From Chloroflexota bacterium (GTDB lineage: Bacteria > Chloroflexota > Dehalococcoidia > SpSt-223), in contig JAILZB010000013.1 of assembly GCA_023512725.1 (NCBI GenBank), positions 1 through 34,368 on the forward strand: a stretch of 34,368 nucleotides of DNA, in the 5' to 3' direction. The translations under genes and the position numbers were made by a program. The stretch's first letter is position 1, and every line of letters starts with the position of its first letter. The notes under the pieces are model-generated. The model did not search any database and had not been told where the DNA came from. It saw only the letters and a list, made by a program, of their open reading frames with translations. This document shows positions 1 through 9,500 of this stretch, in pieces.

Positions 1-20
1 ACTCCCATCCCAGACGGGGG

Positions 21-989
21 TTACAAAGCTAAAACTTTCGCCAGTTCGTACTTTTTTCGGTTGATGTCCTTGCGCCTTTCCACCGCTTCCCTAAAGGGAG
101 TAAGGCGGATTTCGCCATCCACCTCGCCCACCGCTACCCCGCTGGCCCCGCTCAGCAAGGCGTCCACACACCCCGCCCCCAGGCGGCTCGCCAGCACCCG
201 GTCTATGGCGGTAGGGCTGCCGCCCCGTTGGATGTGGCCCAGTACCGTGACCCGCGCCTCGATACCCGAACAGGCTTTTACATCTCGAGCCAAGGCCTCC
301 GCTCCACCCTCATACCCGCCTTCGGCCACTACCACGATCGAGGAGCGCTTGCCCTTGGCGCTGGACTGGCTGATGACCTCCGCACAGACCGAGGCCGGGA
401 TGGGATCTTCGGGGAGGACGATGACCTCCGCACCGCCCGCGATGCCCACCTCGAGGGCGATAAATCCGGCGTGCCGCCCCATCACCTCAATGAAGAAAAC
501 CCGCTCGTGGCTGGCCGCAGTGTCGCGGATACGGTCAATGGCATCGAGGGCGGTGTTCACCGCGGTATCGAAGCCGATGGTAAAGTCAGTGCCGTACAGG
601 TCGTTGTCAATGGTGCCGGGTGCCCCTACCACTGGGATATGGTGTTCCTCGAGGAGCTTGAGGGCTCCCCGGTAGCTGCCGTCCCCGCCGATGCAGACTA
701 GGCCGTCTAGCCCAGCCCGGCGGAGATTCTCCGCAGCTTTGGCTCGGCCCTCAGGGGTTTTAAACTCCGCGCTGCGGGCAGTGAGTAGAATAGTCCCACC
801 GCGCTGCAGGGTATTGGCTACGTCGCGCGGCCCGAGCGGGACAAAATCCCCTTCAATCATCCCTGCATAGCCCCGCCGAATCCCTATCACCTCGAGCCCA
901 TAGGCGGTTCCCGTGCGCACCACCGCCCGGATCGCCGCATTCATGCCGGGGGCATCCCCCCCGCTGGTGAACACTCCAATTCGTTTCAT
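21..989 (-). CDS. pfkA: ATP-dependent 6-phosphofructokinase
   Basis: Phosphorylates fructose 6-phosphate to fructose 1,6-bisphosphate with ATP, the committed step of glycolysis, in the cytosol. The 322-residue product has the usual bacterial PfkA length and opens with [18 protein letters not shown], the nucleotide-binding glycine motif. It also has the GGDGS loop, the substrate/catalytic segment [12 protein letters not shown], the MGRHAGF segment, and GHIQRGG near the C-terminus. I chose the ATG at 989 because GGAGGA stands 3 to 4 nt upstream and the family starts at MKRIG; an in-frame start at 1013 would add eight unrelated residues. It lies 57 nt downstream of rsmI on the same strand. Sequence character, including the C-terminal ERRKDINR stretch, is strongly Thermus/Meiothermus-like and unlike the Chloroflexota genes that make up the rest of the window. 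Family call is near certain; taxonomic call is from memory of the family. Confidence 0.96.
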   Translation of the reverse strand: MKRIGVFTSGGDAPGMNAAIRAVVRTGTAYGLEVIGIRRGYAGMIEGDFVPLGPRDVANTLQRGGTILLTARSAEFKTPEGRAKAAENLRRAGLDGLVCIGGDGSYRGALKLLEEHHIPVVGAPGTIDNDLYGTDFTIGFDTAVNTALDAIDRIRDTAASHERVFFIEVMGRHAGFIALEVGIAGGAEVIVLPEDPIPASVCAEVISQSSAKGKRSSIVVVAEGGYEGGAEALARDVKACSGIEARVTVLGHIQRGGSPTAIDRVLASRLGAGCVDALLSGASGVAVGEVDGEIRLTPFREAVERRKDINRKKYELAKVLAL

Positions 990-1046
990 CTGTCCTCCGG
1001 TCGCTTGGCGCAAAACGCTCGACGCCCAACGCCAAATGAAGCCAGT

Positions 1047-1853
1047 TTACCCACTCACGTCGGCTTTGTGTGCAAGGGTATAGGCCTCGTTGCGGGAAAT
1101 TCCCGCTTCCACCAAGGCCTTGACCAGATCTTTTCCGCTGAGCCCTTTGCCTTTGAAGTGCTCGAGCAGTTCTTCAGGGTTTTGCGTTTCGCGTTTAGCG
1201 TCTTGCGCCTTTGGCCCTAACACGATCACAAACTCCCCCCTGGGCTCACGGAAGTGCTCCTGCGCGGCTTTGAGGCTTCCTCGCCAAATCTCCTCGTGCA
1301 GCTTGGAAAGTTCGCGGGCCAGGGCTACCGGGTGCTCAGGTCCGTAAAGCTTTGCCAGGTCTTCCAGGGTCTGTTGCAGGCGGTGGGGGGCCTCGTAGAG
1401 CACTACGGTGCGGCCTTGGGCCATCTGCTCGAGCCGGGCTTTGCGTTCGGAGCTTTTCTGTGGCAAAAAACCCTCAAAAGCAAAGCGGGCGGTGGGCATT
1501 CCGGAGGCCACTAAAGCCGGGATCAGCGCGGTGGGGCCAGGCAACACCTCGAGCTGCCAGCCCTCCCGCACCGCCAGCGCCACCAGTTCCGCGCCGGGGT
1601 CGGAGATGCCGGGGGTTCCGGCGTCGGTGGCATAGGCCACGTAGCTGTACCCCGCGAGCAGGTTCTTAGCCCGACTTAGGGTGTGTTGGTCGAGCCGCAC
1701 CATCTTTTTGTGGAGGCCGTAATGTTGGAGCAAAACCCCGGTGCGGCGGGTATCCTCACAAGCTACGACGTCCGCTTCCCTAAGCACCCGCAGGGCCCGC
1801 AGGGTGATGTCCTCGAGGTTGCCGATGGGTGTAGGTACCAACACCAGCCGCAT
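1047..1853 (-). CDS. rsmI: 16S rRNA (cytidine-2'-O)-methyltransferase RsmI
   Basis: Transfers a methyl group from SAM to the 2'-O of C1402 in 16S rRNA, in the ribosomal P-site region. The 268-residue protein belongs to the tetrapyrrole-methylase fold: N-terminal LVPTPIGNLEDITLRAL, then EDTRRTG, the YATDAGTPGISDPG loop, LPGPTALIPALVASG, and FLPQKSSERK typical of RsmI. The C-terminal tail (roughly residues 218 to 268) holds the small helical segment common in this family. The ATG at 1853 is the only sensible start. The upstream minus-strand gene ends close by, within about 60 nt or, if a frameshift is corrected, about 13 nt, so an operon is likely. Like pfkA this gene appears to be from the Thermaceae-type part of the contig. 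Confidence 0.95.
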   Translation of the reverse strand: MRLVLVPTPIGNLEDITLRALRVLREADVVACEDTRRTGVLLQHYGLHKKMVRLDQHTLSRAKNLLAGYSYVAYATDAGTPGISDPGAELVALAVREGWQLEVLPGPTALIPALVASGMPTARFAFEGFLPQKSSERKARLEQMAQGRTVVLYEAPHRLQQTLEDLAKLYGPEHPVALARELSKLHEEIWRGSLKAAQEHFREPRGEFVIVLGPKAQDAKRETQNPEELLEHFKGKGLSGKDLVKALVEAGISRNEAYTLAHKADVSG

Positions 1854-1913
1854 AGGCCCTATCTTACGGGCTCGAGGTCCCCACCCCGCGAAGCGCCCCC
1901 AGAGTTTCCTCGC

Positions 1914-2111
1914 TCACCACGGGCAACCCCACTCTTCCTGCCAGGTAAGCGCCACGTCGGGCAAGGCGGGGGTCACGTCCTCGCTGAAGGAAAACTTGCC
2001 CGGCACATAACGCAGCGCCACTATTACCGCCGCGAATTCCCCCCCTATTTGCAGGGGGCTGGTGGTAGCCTGCAGCTCGAGCCGTCCGGGCAGATCCCAG
2101 GGCAGACCGGT
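1914..2111 (-). pseudogene. Partial unknown protein of the Thermaceae-like part, upstream of rsmI
   Basis: This is the 3' part of a minus-strand coding frame with strongly GC-rich third positions, reading ...GGEFAAVIVALRYVPGKFS... and then a stop at 1914 to 1916 after EEWGCPW. I do not recognise the family. Two things are odd. First, the frame shifted by one base continues past that stop as PVVSEETLGALRG and ends at 1866, 13 nt before rsmI. That stretch has equally good codon bias, so a single-base indel near 1915 to 1925 may have split the true C-terminus. Second, the 5' end is lost: around 2112 the frame runs straight into a HypF-like sequence that does not seem to belong to it. I infer a truncated gene, possibly with a sequencing frameshift. 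Confidence 0.45.
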
Positions 2112-2198
2112 CCAGCCGCGCAGACCCAGGCTCGTGGCCAGCCGGAACACGAACGGGCGGAAGCCCACCCCCTGTACCACCCCGCGGACCTCGACGAT
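2112..2198 (-). pseudogene. HypF/acylphosphatase-like sliver at the contig junction
   Basis: On the minus strand this roughly 29-codon stretch encodes VEVRGVVQGVGFRPFVFRLA followed by TSLGLRGW. VRGVVQGVGFRPF is the signature of the N-terminal acylphosphatase domain of the [NiFe]-hydrogenase maturation carbamoyltransferase HypF, where it lies within the first 20 residues. HypF normally continues for over 700 residues, but here the similarity stops after GLRGW and passes into the unrelated frame below 2112. At its other end it collides with the truncated greA on the plus strand, over the bases CGACCTCGACGATGCG. It is therefore a fragment with a breakpoint at each end. The motif is seen directly; the fragment interpretation is inference. 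Confidence 0.55.
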
Positions 2199-2513
2199 GC
2201 GCGCAATGAGCAAGCTCTGGTCGAGAACCGTATCCAGCAGATCGAGCGGATGTTGCGCACGGCCCAGATTATCGACCAGCCTGCAGGACCGAAGACGACC
2301 GTTGGGATCGGCTCGACTGTCACCGTCGTCGATGCGGAGGGGGAAGAGGAGACCTATACCATTGTGGGGAGCGCCGAGGCGAACCCCCGTGCCGGCAAGA
2401 TCTCGAATGAATCCCCCGTGGGGCGGGCGCTGCTTGGGCGCAAGGTCGGGGACCAGGTCGAGGTCCTGACCCCTGCTGGCGTGCAGAAGTTCATCATCCG
2501 GCTGATCACCTGA
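2193..2513 (+). CDS. greA: Transcription elongation factor GreA, 3' part only
   Basis: GreA rescues backtracked RNA polymerase by stimulating cleavage of the nascent transcript. The visible 106 residues start at DDARNEQALVENRIQQIERM, the second half of the N-terminal coiled-coil hairpin. They continue through the C-terminal FKBP-like domain (GIGSTVTVVDAEGEEETYTI, NPRAGKISNESPVGRALLGR, VGDQVEV) to a normal C-terminus. Full-length GreA has about 158 residues, so about 50 N-terminal residues are missing, including the coiled-coil tip and the GDLSENAEY segment that should directly precede DDARNEQ. Instead the frame runs upstream into unrelated sequence at about 2193. lysS follows 72 nt downstream, a greA-lysS neighbourhood common in bacteria. 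The truncation coincides with the change of genome character and looks like a contig join rather than a real gene end. Confidence 0.9.
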   Translation, partial: DDARNEQALVENRIQQIERMLRTAQIIDQPAGPKTTVGIGSTVTVVDAEGEEETYTIVGSAEANPRAGKISNESPVGRALLGRKVGDQVEVLTPAGVQKFIIRLIT

Positions 2514-2585
2514 GCGCACCATCCCAGGCCGGAGCGCTCCCCTTATCCCTGTGGTGGCCTCGCTTCCCGCGGGGGGACTGAACGC

Positions 2586-4055
2586 ATGTCGGACGTCGCC
2601 GAACAGATCGCGCAGCGGCGGGCCAAGGTTGCTGCCCTCCGCCGGGCCGGGATCACTCCCTATCCTGCCCACTTCCACCGGACCCATACCGCGGCGGAAG
2701 CGAGAGCAGCCTACACCCAGGCTCCGACGGCCGCCACCCCCGTGGTAGTCGCCGGGCGGATGGTCTCGCGCCGGATCATGGGCAAGGCCACCTTCGCGCA
2801 CCTCCAGGACTGGTCCGGCCGGATCCAGCTCTTCGCGCGGCAGGACCACCTCGGCGAGGCGGCCTACGAGCAGTTCCTCGACTTCGACCTGGGCGACATC
2901 CTCGGTGTAGCCGGCACCCTGATGCAGACCCGTACGGGGGAGATTACGGTCGAGGTGCAGCAGGCGCAGCTGCTCGCCAAGGCACTCCATCCCCTGCCCG
3001 ACAAGTGGCACGGCCTGACCGATGTCGAGAAGCGCTACCGCCAGCGCTACCTCGACCTGATCACCAACGAGGAGACCCGGCGCATCGTGCGCCTGCGGGC
3101 CCAGGTGATCCGCGCGCTCCGCCAGTTCCTGGACCAGCGTGGCTTTCTCGAGGTCGAAACGCCCGTGCTCCAGCAGGTGCCTGGGGGGGCGGCGGCGCGC
3201 TCCTTTGTGACCACCTACGAGGCGCTGGACACGACAGTGCACCTGCGGATCTCGCTCGAGCTTTACCTCAAGCGGCTCCTGGTCGGTGGGGTCGACAAGG
3301 TGTATGAGCTCGGCCGGGTCTTCCGGAACGAGGGGATCTCCCACAAACACAACCCCGAGTTCACCTTGCTGGAGTGCTACCAGGCCTACGCCGATTACCT
3401 GGATGTCCTCCAGCTCGTGGAGGAGCTGCTGGCGTTCGTGGTCCAGGAAGTGCACGGCACGTTGCAGGTGCCGTTGGGAGAGGCAACCCTCGATTTCACC
3501 CCGCCTTGGCGGCGTGAGACCCTGCGCGAGGCGATCTTGCGCCGGACAGGGATCGACTTCCAGCAGTACCCCGACGCCGCCTCCTTGCGCGAAGCGATGC
3601 TGGCCCGCGGGTTGCCAGCGGACCCCGCGTTAGGGCGGGGGAAGCTGATCGACGAACTGCTGGCGACGTACGTCGAACCGACCCTGGTGCAGCCCACCTT
3701 CTTGCTCGATTACCCGGTCGAACTCTCACCGTTGGCCAAGCGCAAGGAAGACGACCCGACCCTGGTCGAACGGTTCGAGGGCTTCGTTGGGGGCCTCGAG
3801 ATTGCGAACGCCTTCAGCGAACTGAACGACCCCGAGGAGCAGCGCGCGCGCTTCGAAGAGCAGCTGGCAGCGCGCGCTGCGGGCGATGAAGAGGCCGAAC
3901 TGCTCGACGAAGACTTCCTCCTGGCCCTCGAGTACGGGATGCCGCCAGCAGGCGGCCTCGGGATCGGGGTCGACCGGCTGGTGATGCTGCTGGCTGGCGC
4001 GCATTCGCTGCGCGAGGTCATTCTCTTTCCTCAGCTCCGCCCGACCAGTCGCTAA
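2586..4055 (+). CDS. lysS: Lysyl-tRNA synthetase, class II
   Basis: Charges tRNA-Lys with lysine in the cytosol. The 489-residue product has the class IIb layout. An N-terminal OB-fold anticodon-binding domain (about residues 52 to 135) contains VAGRMVSRRIMGKATFAHLQD. It is followed by the catalytic domain with motif 1 (GFLEVETPVLQQVPGGAAAR, about 186 to 205), motif 2 (GRVFRNEGISHKHNPEFTLL, about 243 to 262) and motif 3 (GGLGIGVDRLVMLL, about 456 to 469). The ATG at 2586 gives the expected N-terminus (MSDVAEQIAQRRAKVAALR). Only a weak purine-rich stretch (GGGGGGA) precedes it at 2574 to 2580. It lies 72 nt after greA and 39 nt before serS on the same strand, so the three probably form a transcription and translation cluster. 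Confidence 0.97.
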   Translation: MSDVAEQIAQRRAKVAALRRAGITPYPAHFHRTHTAAEARAAYTQAPTAATPVVVAGRMVSRRIMGKATFAHLQDWSGRIQLFARQDHLGEAAYEQFLDFDLGDILGVAGTLMQTRTGEITVEVQQAQLLAKALHPLPDKWHGLTDVEKRYRQRYLDLITNEETRRIVRLRAQVIRALRQFLDQRGFLEVETPVLQQVPGGAAARSFVTTYEALDTTVHLRISLELYLKRLLVGGVDKVYELGRVFRNEGISHKHNPEFTLLECYQAYADYLDVLQLVEELLAFVVQEVHGTLQVPLGEATLDFTPPWRRETLREAILRRTGIDFQQYPDAASLREAMLARGLPADPALGRGKLIDELLATYVEPTLVQPTFLLDYPVELSPLAKRKEDDPTLVERFEGFVGGLEIANAFSELNDPEEQRARFEEQLAARAAGDEEAELLDEDFLLALEYGMPPAGGLGIGVDRLVMLLAGAHSLREVILFPQLRPTSR

Positions 4056-4094
4056 GGCCACGGGCGGTACACTTCTGGCAGCACGAGGCGAACG

Positions 4095-5357
4095 ATGCTC
4101 CCACTGGCGGTGTTGCGCGAACAGACGGAGATGGTCCGGGAGATGCTGCGGCGGCGCGGGACCGCGGCCCCCCTGGATGAGATCCTGGCGCTCGATGAGC
4201 GCCGGCGCGCGGTGATTGCGCGGAACGAAGCCCTCAAGCAGCAGCGGAACGAGGTCAGTCGCCTGATCGGCCGCGAGAAAGAACGGCTGGCCGAGCTGCG
4301 CGAAGAGATGCGGCGGGTCAGCGAGCAGATCAAAGCGCTTGACGACGAGCAGCGCGCCATCGAGGTACAGCTGGAGGACTTGCTGCTGCGGGTACCGAAC
4401 ATCCCCCACGCCTCGGTGCCCATTGGCTCCTCGGCCGACGAGAACGTGGTAGTGGCGCAGTGGGGCGAGCGGCCGCACTTTCCCTTCGCCCCGAAGCCTC
4501 ATTGGGAGATCGGCGAGGCGCTCGGCATTCTCGACCTGGCGCGGGCGGCCAAGATCAGCGGCTCCCGCTTCGTCCTCTTACGCGGCCTGGGGGCGGCCCT
4601 CGAACGCGCGCTCATCACCTTCATGCTCGACCTCCACATCCGCGAGCACGGCTATCTCGAGGTCTGGCCGCCCTATCTCGTCGAGCGGAAGGCGATGGTT
4701 GGCACCGGGCAGCTCCCGAAATTCGAAGGGGACTTCTACCAGACGCAGGATGGGCTCTCGCTCATCCCGACCGCTGAGGTGCCCGTGACCAACCTCCACC
4801 GCGAGGAGATCCTGGAACCGGGCCGGCTGCCGATCCGCTACGTCGCCTATACCCCCTGCTTTCGCACCGAGGCCGGCGCGGCCGGGCGAGATACCCGCGG
4901 GCTGACGCGTGTCCACCAGTTCGACAAGGTCGAGCTGGTCAAGTTCACCGAGCCGGAGACGAGCTACGAGGAGTTGGAAGCGCTGACGCGCGATGCCGAG
5001 GCCGTGCTGGAACGGCTTGGGCTCCCGTACCGCCGAGTCCTGCTTTGCACGGCGGACCTCGGCTTTGCCGCAGCCAAGACCTATGACCTTGAGGTGTGGA
5101 TGCCGGGGCAGGACCGCTACCTGGAAATCTCCTCCTGCTCGAACTTCGAGGCGTTCCAGGCCCGCCGTGCCCGTATCCAGTTCCGGCGCACGGCAGAATC
5201 GCGGGCCGAGTATGTCCACACCCTCAACGGCTCGGGGCTGGCGGTCGGTCGGACCTTCGCAGCGATCCTGGAGAACTACCAGCAAGCAGATGGGAGCGTA
5301 GTGGTGCCGGAGGCCCTGCACCCCTATCTCGGCTGCGAACGCATCTGCGCCGCCTGA
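4095..5357 (+). CDS. serS: Seryl-tRNA synthetase
   Basis: Charges tRNA-Ser (and tRNA-Sec where present) with serine. The 420-residue length is normal. Residues about 28 to 100 form the antiparallel coiled-coil arm that grips the tRNA long variable arm, rich in Glu, Arg and Leu heptads. The class II core follows, with TAEVPVT at about 226 (serine-binding TxE loop), motif 2 ([20 protein letters not shown], from about 256) and motif 3 ([18 protein letters not shown], from about 379). The ATG at 4095 follows GAGGCG at a usable distance. A possible -10 box TACACT (4068 to 4073) in the 39-nt gap after lysS could give it its own promoter, but no matching -35 is visible. The downstream neighbour is convergent. 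Confidence 0.97.
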   Translation: MLPLAVLREQTEMVREMLRRRGTAAPLDEILALDERRRAVIARNEALKQQRNEVSRLIGREKERLAELREEMRRVSEQIKALDDEQRAIEVQLEDLLLRVPNIPHASVPIGSSADENVVVAQWGERPHFPFAPKPHWEIGEALGILDLARAAKISGSRFVLLRGLGAALERALITFMLDLHIREHGYLEVWPPYLVERKAMVGTGQLPKFEGDFYQTQDGLSLIPTAEVPVTNLHREEILEPGRLPIRYVAYTPCFRTEAGAAGRDTRGLTRVHQFDKVELVKFTEPETSYEELEALTRDAEAVLERLGLPYRRVLLCTADLGFAAAKTYDLEVWMPGQDRYLEISSCSNFEAFQARRARIQFRRTAESRAEYVHTLNGSGLAVGRTFAAILENYQQADGSVVVPEALHPYLGCERICAA

Positions 5358-5486
5358 GCGCTACCGGCCTGGCCCCGCAGGGCAGGCACGCGGAGCGTCC
5401 CTAGTCGCTCAGGGAGGCCGGGCTCGGCTCTTCGCTCGGGGCAGGTGGGCAACGGGTGCCACAGTCGGGGGGGGCCTCTCGGTGGG
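5358..5486. other. Convergent intergenic spacer, possible hairpin
   Basis: This is 129 nt between the ends of serS (+) and the MaoC-like gene (-). An imperfect stem, CCTG(G)CCC with GGGCAGG around 5370 to 5388, could act as a terminator for serS. There is no T-run. Nothing else is recognisable. Confidence 0.3.
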
Positions 5487-6386
5487 CTAGACGACCCGCG
5501 CGCGGGCGGTGCCCACGGTCACCCGCGTGCCATCGGCCTTCTCGGCCCATACCCGGAGGAGCGCCGTTTCGTTCTCGACCCGCACGAGTTCGCCCCAGGC
5601 GAAGAGGCGCTCACCCGCGTAGGTGCGTGCGATAAAGCGGACATCCACTGCCCCACCAACGAGGTAGCCGCGGCCGAAGTGCTCGGTGAGCAAGCGCGAG
5701 AGGAGGCCGAACGAGAGCGCCCCCTGGGCGAGCGGTCGGCCGCCTTCGCGGGCAAGGGCAGGGTCGGTGTGGGCATTGCGCTCCCCTGGGCCTTCAAACT
5801 CCGCCATGCGCTCCAGGGTCACTTCGTAGCTCAGCGGACCGATAGTCTCCAGCGCAGGGCCCGCCAGCTCCTCGCGGGGTTCGCTCGGCTTCTCGGGAAA
5901 CTGGGCGGCTTCCTCGGGCGTGAGGCCGAAGGCCCAACTTTTCCAGTGGCGTTGGACGACCACCCCTTCGCAGGAGGCTTCCAGCCGGTAGAGCACGTAG
6001 CCTCGGCCACGGCGCACGAACTTGTCGAACACGTCCCCGCGGACAACCAGCGGCTGCCCGACGGGGATCGGTGCTAGGTTCTCCAACACGTACCGCGCAA
6101 AGCCGCCCGGGAGGGTGGCGCCGGGCGACTGCCCGATGAGATAGCGTCCTAAGAACATCTGACTGGGGTAGTAGAGGATCGAAGGCGGGGCAATGGCGAA
6201 GCCCCAGGGTGAAGGGCCGCGGTACCAGGGGTGGTTGTCGTCGTAGAGGCGGCTCCAGCGCGCGATGTCCTCCGGAGTGATGATCACCTGGTAGGGGCCG
6301 CGCGGGCCCAGCGTGATGTCAAAAAACGAGACGTCCGGCGCTGAGCTCGACGGGCCGATCTTCTGGGTCGCAGGTAGGGTCTCCAT
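5487..6386 (-). CDS. MaoC-like double-hotdog acyl-CoA hydratase/dehydratase family protein
   Basis: Probably hydrates or dehydrates a CoA- or ACP-linked acyl chain. The 299-residue protein resembles two hotdog domains: an N-terminal FAS1/MaoC_N-like half (about 20 to 150, with ITPEDIARWSRLYDDNHPWY and PPSILYYPSQMFLG) and a C-terminal MaoC half (about 180 to 299) with GERNAHTDPALAREGGRPLA and then QGALSFGLLSRLL. MaoC hydratases carry D-x-N-x-x-H-x-D followed by a PIAQG-type motif. Here the loop reads E-R-N-A-H-T-D, so the catalytic Asp is not obvious and the loop is one residue shorter, while the QG segment is kept. Substrate is unknown. Start: ATG at 6386, preceded by GGGAGGAAACG. The protease gene is divergent with a 130-nt gap. 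Family assignment is fairly sure, activity is not. Confidence 0.75.
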   Translation of the reverse strand: METLPATQKIGPSSSAPDVSFFDITLGPRGPYQVIITPEDIARWSRLYDDNHPWYRGPSPWGFAIAPPSILYYPSQMFLGRYLIGQSPGATLPGGFARYVLENLAPIPVGQPLVVRGDVFDKFVRRGRGYVLYRLEASCEGVVVQRHWKSWAFGLTPEEAAQFPEKPSEPREELAGPALETIGPLSYEVTLERMAEFEGPGERNAHTDPALAREGGRPLAQGALSFGLLSRLLTEHFGRGYLVGGAVDVRFIARTYAGERLFAWGELVRVENETALLRVWAEKADGTRVTVGTARARVV

Positions 6387-6471
6387 CGTTTCCTCCCGGC
6401 AGGGCTCCCGACCAGTGTATACCGGTAGCTCCCCGCGCCAGAGTCATCGGCGCTTGCCCGCCCGCCGAATC

Positions 6472-6477
6472 TATACT
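6472..6477 (+). promoter_or_regulatory. Candidate -10 box of the protease gene
   Basis: TATACT matches the sigma-70 -10 consensus at 5 of 6 positions. It would place transcription start near 6484, 33 nt upstream of the chosen GTG. No convincing -35 hexamer lies at 16 to 18 nt. Confidence 0.35.
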
Positions 6478-6516
6478 GAGAAGGCCCGGTGCAACCGGCC
6501 GGGCGAAGGGGAGGTA

Positions 6517-9500
6517 GTGGGGTTCTGGCGTGCTTCTTCCGCTCGCCGGGTGCGACGTGCGCGCGCGGCGAGCTTGCTTGCTACCCTGCTGGTGGCGCTG
6601 CTGCTCCTGACGGGCCAGGCCGAGCGGGTAACCGGAGCGAGCGGAAGGCCCTCCCCGGTGGTCGCGCCGGCCCAGGCGGCGCCTGCGGCGACTGACCGGG
6701 TGCTGGTCCGGTTCCGGCCGAATACTACCCCCGCGCGGACGCTCGCTTCCCTCGGGCTTGCGCCGGCCAGGGAGCTCCCGGCGCTCGGGGTGCACGTCCT
6801 CCCCGTCGACTCGAGCCGGGTGGCGAGCATTGTAAGCCAGCTGCGGGCCTCACCGGCGGTGGAATTCGCCGAGCCGGACTACCGCCTCAGCATTCTCGAC
6901 CAGCCCTCCGGGCGCGCGCTCGATGCCGACGATGGCCGCGAGCTCACGAGTGGGAGCCCCCTCACCGGGACGGTCAGCCCGGCCGACGAGAGTGATAGCT
7001 ACTTCTTTAGGGCCACGGCGGGCCAGCGCGCGACGCTGCGGATGAGCCGTCTCAGCCTCTCCCTCGATCCCTACCTCCGGCTCTACGACCCGACTGAGCA
7101 GCTGATCGCGAGTGATGATGATTCTGGCGGCGACCTGAACGCGCTGCTCTGGCGCCTGACACTCCCGCTGAGCGGGCGTTACCGGGTGGAAGCGGCGAGC
7201 TTCGCCCAGGCATCGAGCGGGCCGTATGAGATTGCGCTCACACTCGAAGAAGCCCCAACGCCGACGACCACTCCCACCCCGACGCCCGCCCGCTCCCCTA
7301 CAGCCACGCCGACCGCGAGCCCGCCGCCAAGCACTTCCCCCCTCCGGCCGAACGACCCGGCCTTTCAGGCTGGCCAGCAGTATGGTCTGAGCCGGATCCG
7401 CGCGCCCGAGGGCTGGGGGTACAGCACCGGCAGCGAGAGCATCATCATCGCCATTGTCGATACCGGCGTCGACCTGAGCCATCCCGATTTGGCGAGCAAG
7501 ATCCTGCCCGGCTATGACTTCGTCAACGCTGACCCGACACCCCAGGATGACCACGGTCACGGGACCCACGTGGCCGGGATCGCTGCGGCAATCACGAACA
7601 ATGGCCTCGGCATCGCAGGGGTCTCCTGGGGTGCGCGGGTGCTGCCGGTGAAGGTGCTGGACGCGCGCGGCTCGGGCTACACCTCCGATGTCGCGGCGGG
7701 GATCGTCTGGGCAGCTGACCGTGGCGCGCGGTTGATCAACCTCAGCCTTGGCGGGCCCGCTTCGACGACCCTCCGGGAGGCGGTCAATTACGCGGTGGGC
7801 AAGGGCGCGCTGGTGGTAGCGGCGGCCGGCAACAGTGGCAATTCGACGCCCAACTACCCGGGCGCGTACCCGGCAGCGATCAGTGTTGCCGCGACGGACA
7901 GTACAAATCGGCGGGCTTCCTTCTCGAACTTCGGGCCGTTCGTCGACCTGGCCGCGCCGGGCGTCAGCATCTATTCGACGGTCCCGACCGGCTCGTGTGA
8001 CCTCTGCCACCCGAGCGGCTACCGTGCGCTCAGTGGCACCTCGATGGCGACGCCGATGGTGGCGGGGGTTCTGGCCATCCTGGCCGGGCTCGCGCCGGAG
8101 GCCAGCCCGGCGGGGCTGCGGGCGGCCGTCGAGCAAAGTGCCCTCGACCTGGGCCCGGCCGGGCGGGATGACGAGTACGGGTTCGGGCTGGTCCAGCTGG
8201 ATGCCGCTATCCGCACCTTGCGGCCCGACCTCGCCCCGGCACCGACCGCCACCCCCTCTCCCACCCCAACGGTCAGCTCCTCTACCCCGACGGCGACGCC
8301 GACCGCCATGCCTACTGCTACCGCCACGCCAACCGCGCCCTCTCCCACCCCAACTGTTCCTTCCGTTCCGGGAGCGCCGAGCTTCACTCGCCTCTCGCCC
8401 AGCCAGGGGGTCACCAGCCAGCCGCGGGAACTGCTCATCGAGGGAGCGAACTTTCTGCGGACCACGACCGCCAGTCTCCGTCACACCAAGAGCGGTGCTG
8501 TGGTGGGGCTGGCCAACGTGCGCATCCTGGACCCCTCGCGGCTACTGGGGACGGTGCCGGCTGGCATCGCCAGCGGGAGCTACGACCTGCTGCTCGTGAA
8601 CCCGCCAGCCGCAGAGCTGGTGGTGAGGGAGGCCTATCTCGCGCGTGACCCGCTGGCCGAAGACCTCTCCGTAACGAGCGATGACCTCTGGACGGTGCCC
8701 GCGCGGGTGCTAACGGGAGCACTGGTCCAACTCGGAGCGACAGTCCAACGGCGGGGTGAAGCACCCCTCACGGTTCCCTTGCGCTTCCTGCAAGGCGAGA
8801 CGGTCATCGGTGAGGCCAGGGTGCAGTTGGAAGAAGGTCGCCGGGTCGGCTGGGTGGGGGTGCCTTGGAACGTCGACGGAGGGCCAGGCCCACGGAGCGT
8901 GACCGTGGTCGTCGACCCGGAGGGGAGTCTGCCCGAGGCCTCGAAAGCGAACAACCAGGCCAGCCGCACCGTCCATGTCGTTGCTGCCAGCGGGGATACG
9001 ACCCCGCCCCTCGCCACCAGCCTGCGAGTGAACGGCGGCGCGACCCAGGTGGTGACGACCACCGTCCGGCTAGAGTTCAGTGGCCAGGATGAGCCCGGCG
9101 GCAGCGGGTTGCGCTGGCTCCTGATCCGGGAACTCGGCCTGGATGCTGTGGCGGGCCGCTGGGTCATCCTCCAGCAGACGGGCTGGCAGCTGTACTGTTC
9201 TTCCCGCTTCTTCACCCTAACTGAGCAAGCTGGGGCGCGGGTGCTCCAGCTCTACCTGGCTGATGGCGCGGGCAATGTCTCCTTATCGCCAGCGAGCGCT
9301 ACGTTCGACCTGGTGCTCCCCCAGGATCGGCTCCTGGCCGGGCAGGTACGCCTGTATCGCCCCCTGCTGCTGGCAGGCCAGCGGCTGTTCTTCCGGCTGG
9401 TGCCACGGGAAGGCGAAGTCCGCCTCTACGTTTGGGATCCCGCGGGCCAGCTGGTCCTGTTCCATGCCGGGGGTGCCAGCGCGACGGAAGGGGTGATCAC

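Noticed and set aside
1914-3455. Open frame of over 500 codons on the minus strand across greA and lysS
   Set aside because: It is antisense to lysS, whose motifs are unambiguous. Only its 3' part below about 2200 resembles protein (HypF-like and unknown pieces).
7255-8370. Repeats of CCGAC/CCAC-type codons in the protease gene as a tandem DNA repeat
   Set aside because: They encode two Thr/Pro linkers and are explained by codon repetition, not by an independent repeat element.
6850-8484. Long minus-strand open frame opposite the protease
   Set aside because: Arg/Gly-rich shadow of the protease gene caused by high GC; no family motif and no start signal.
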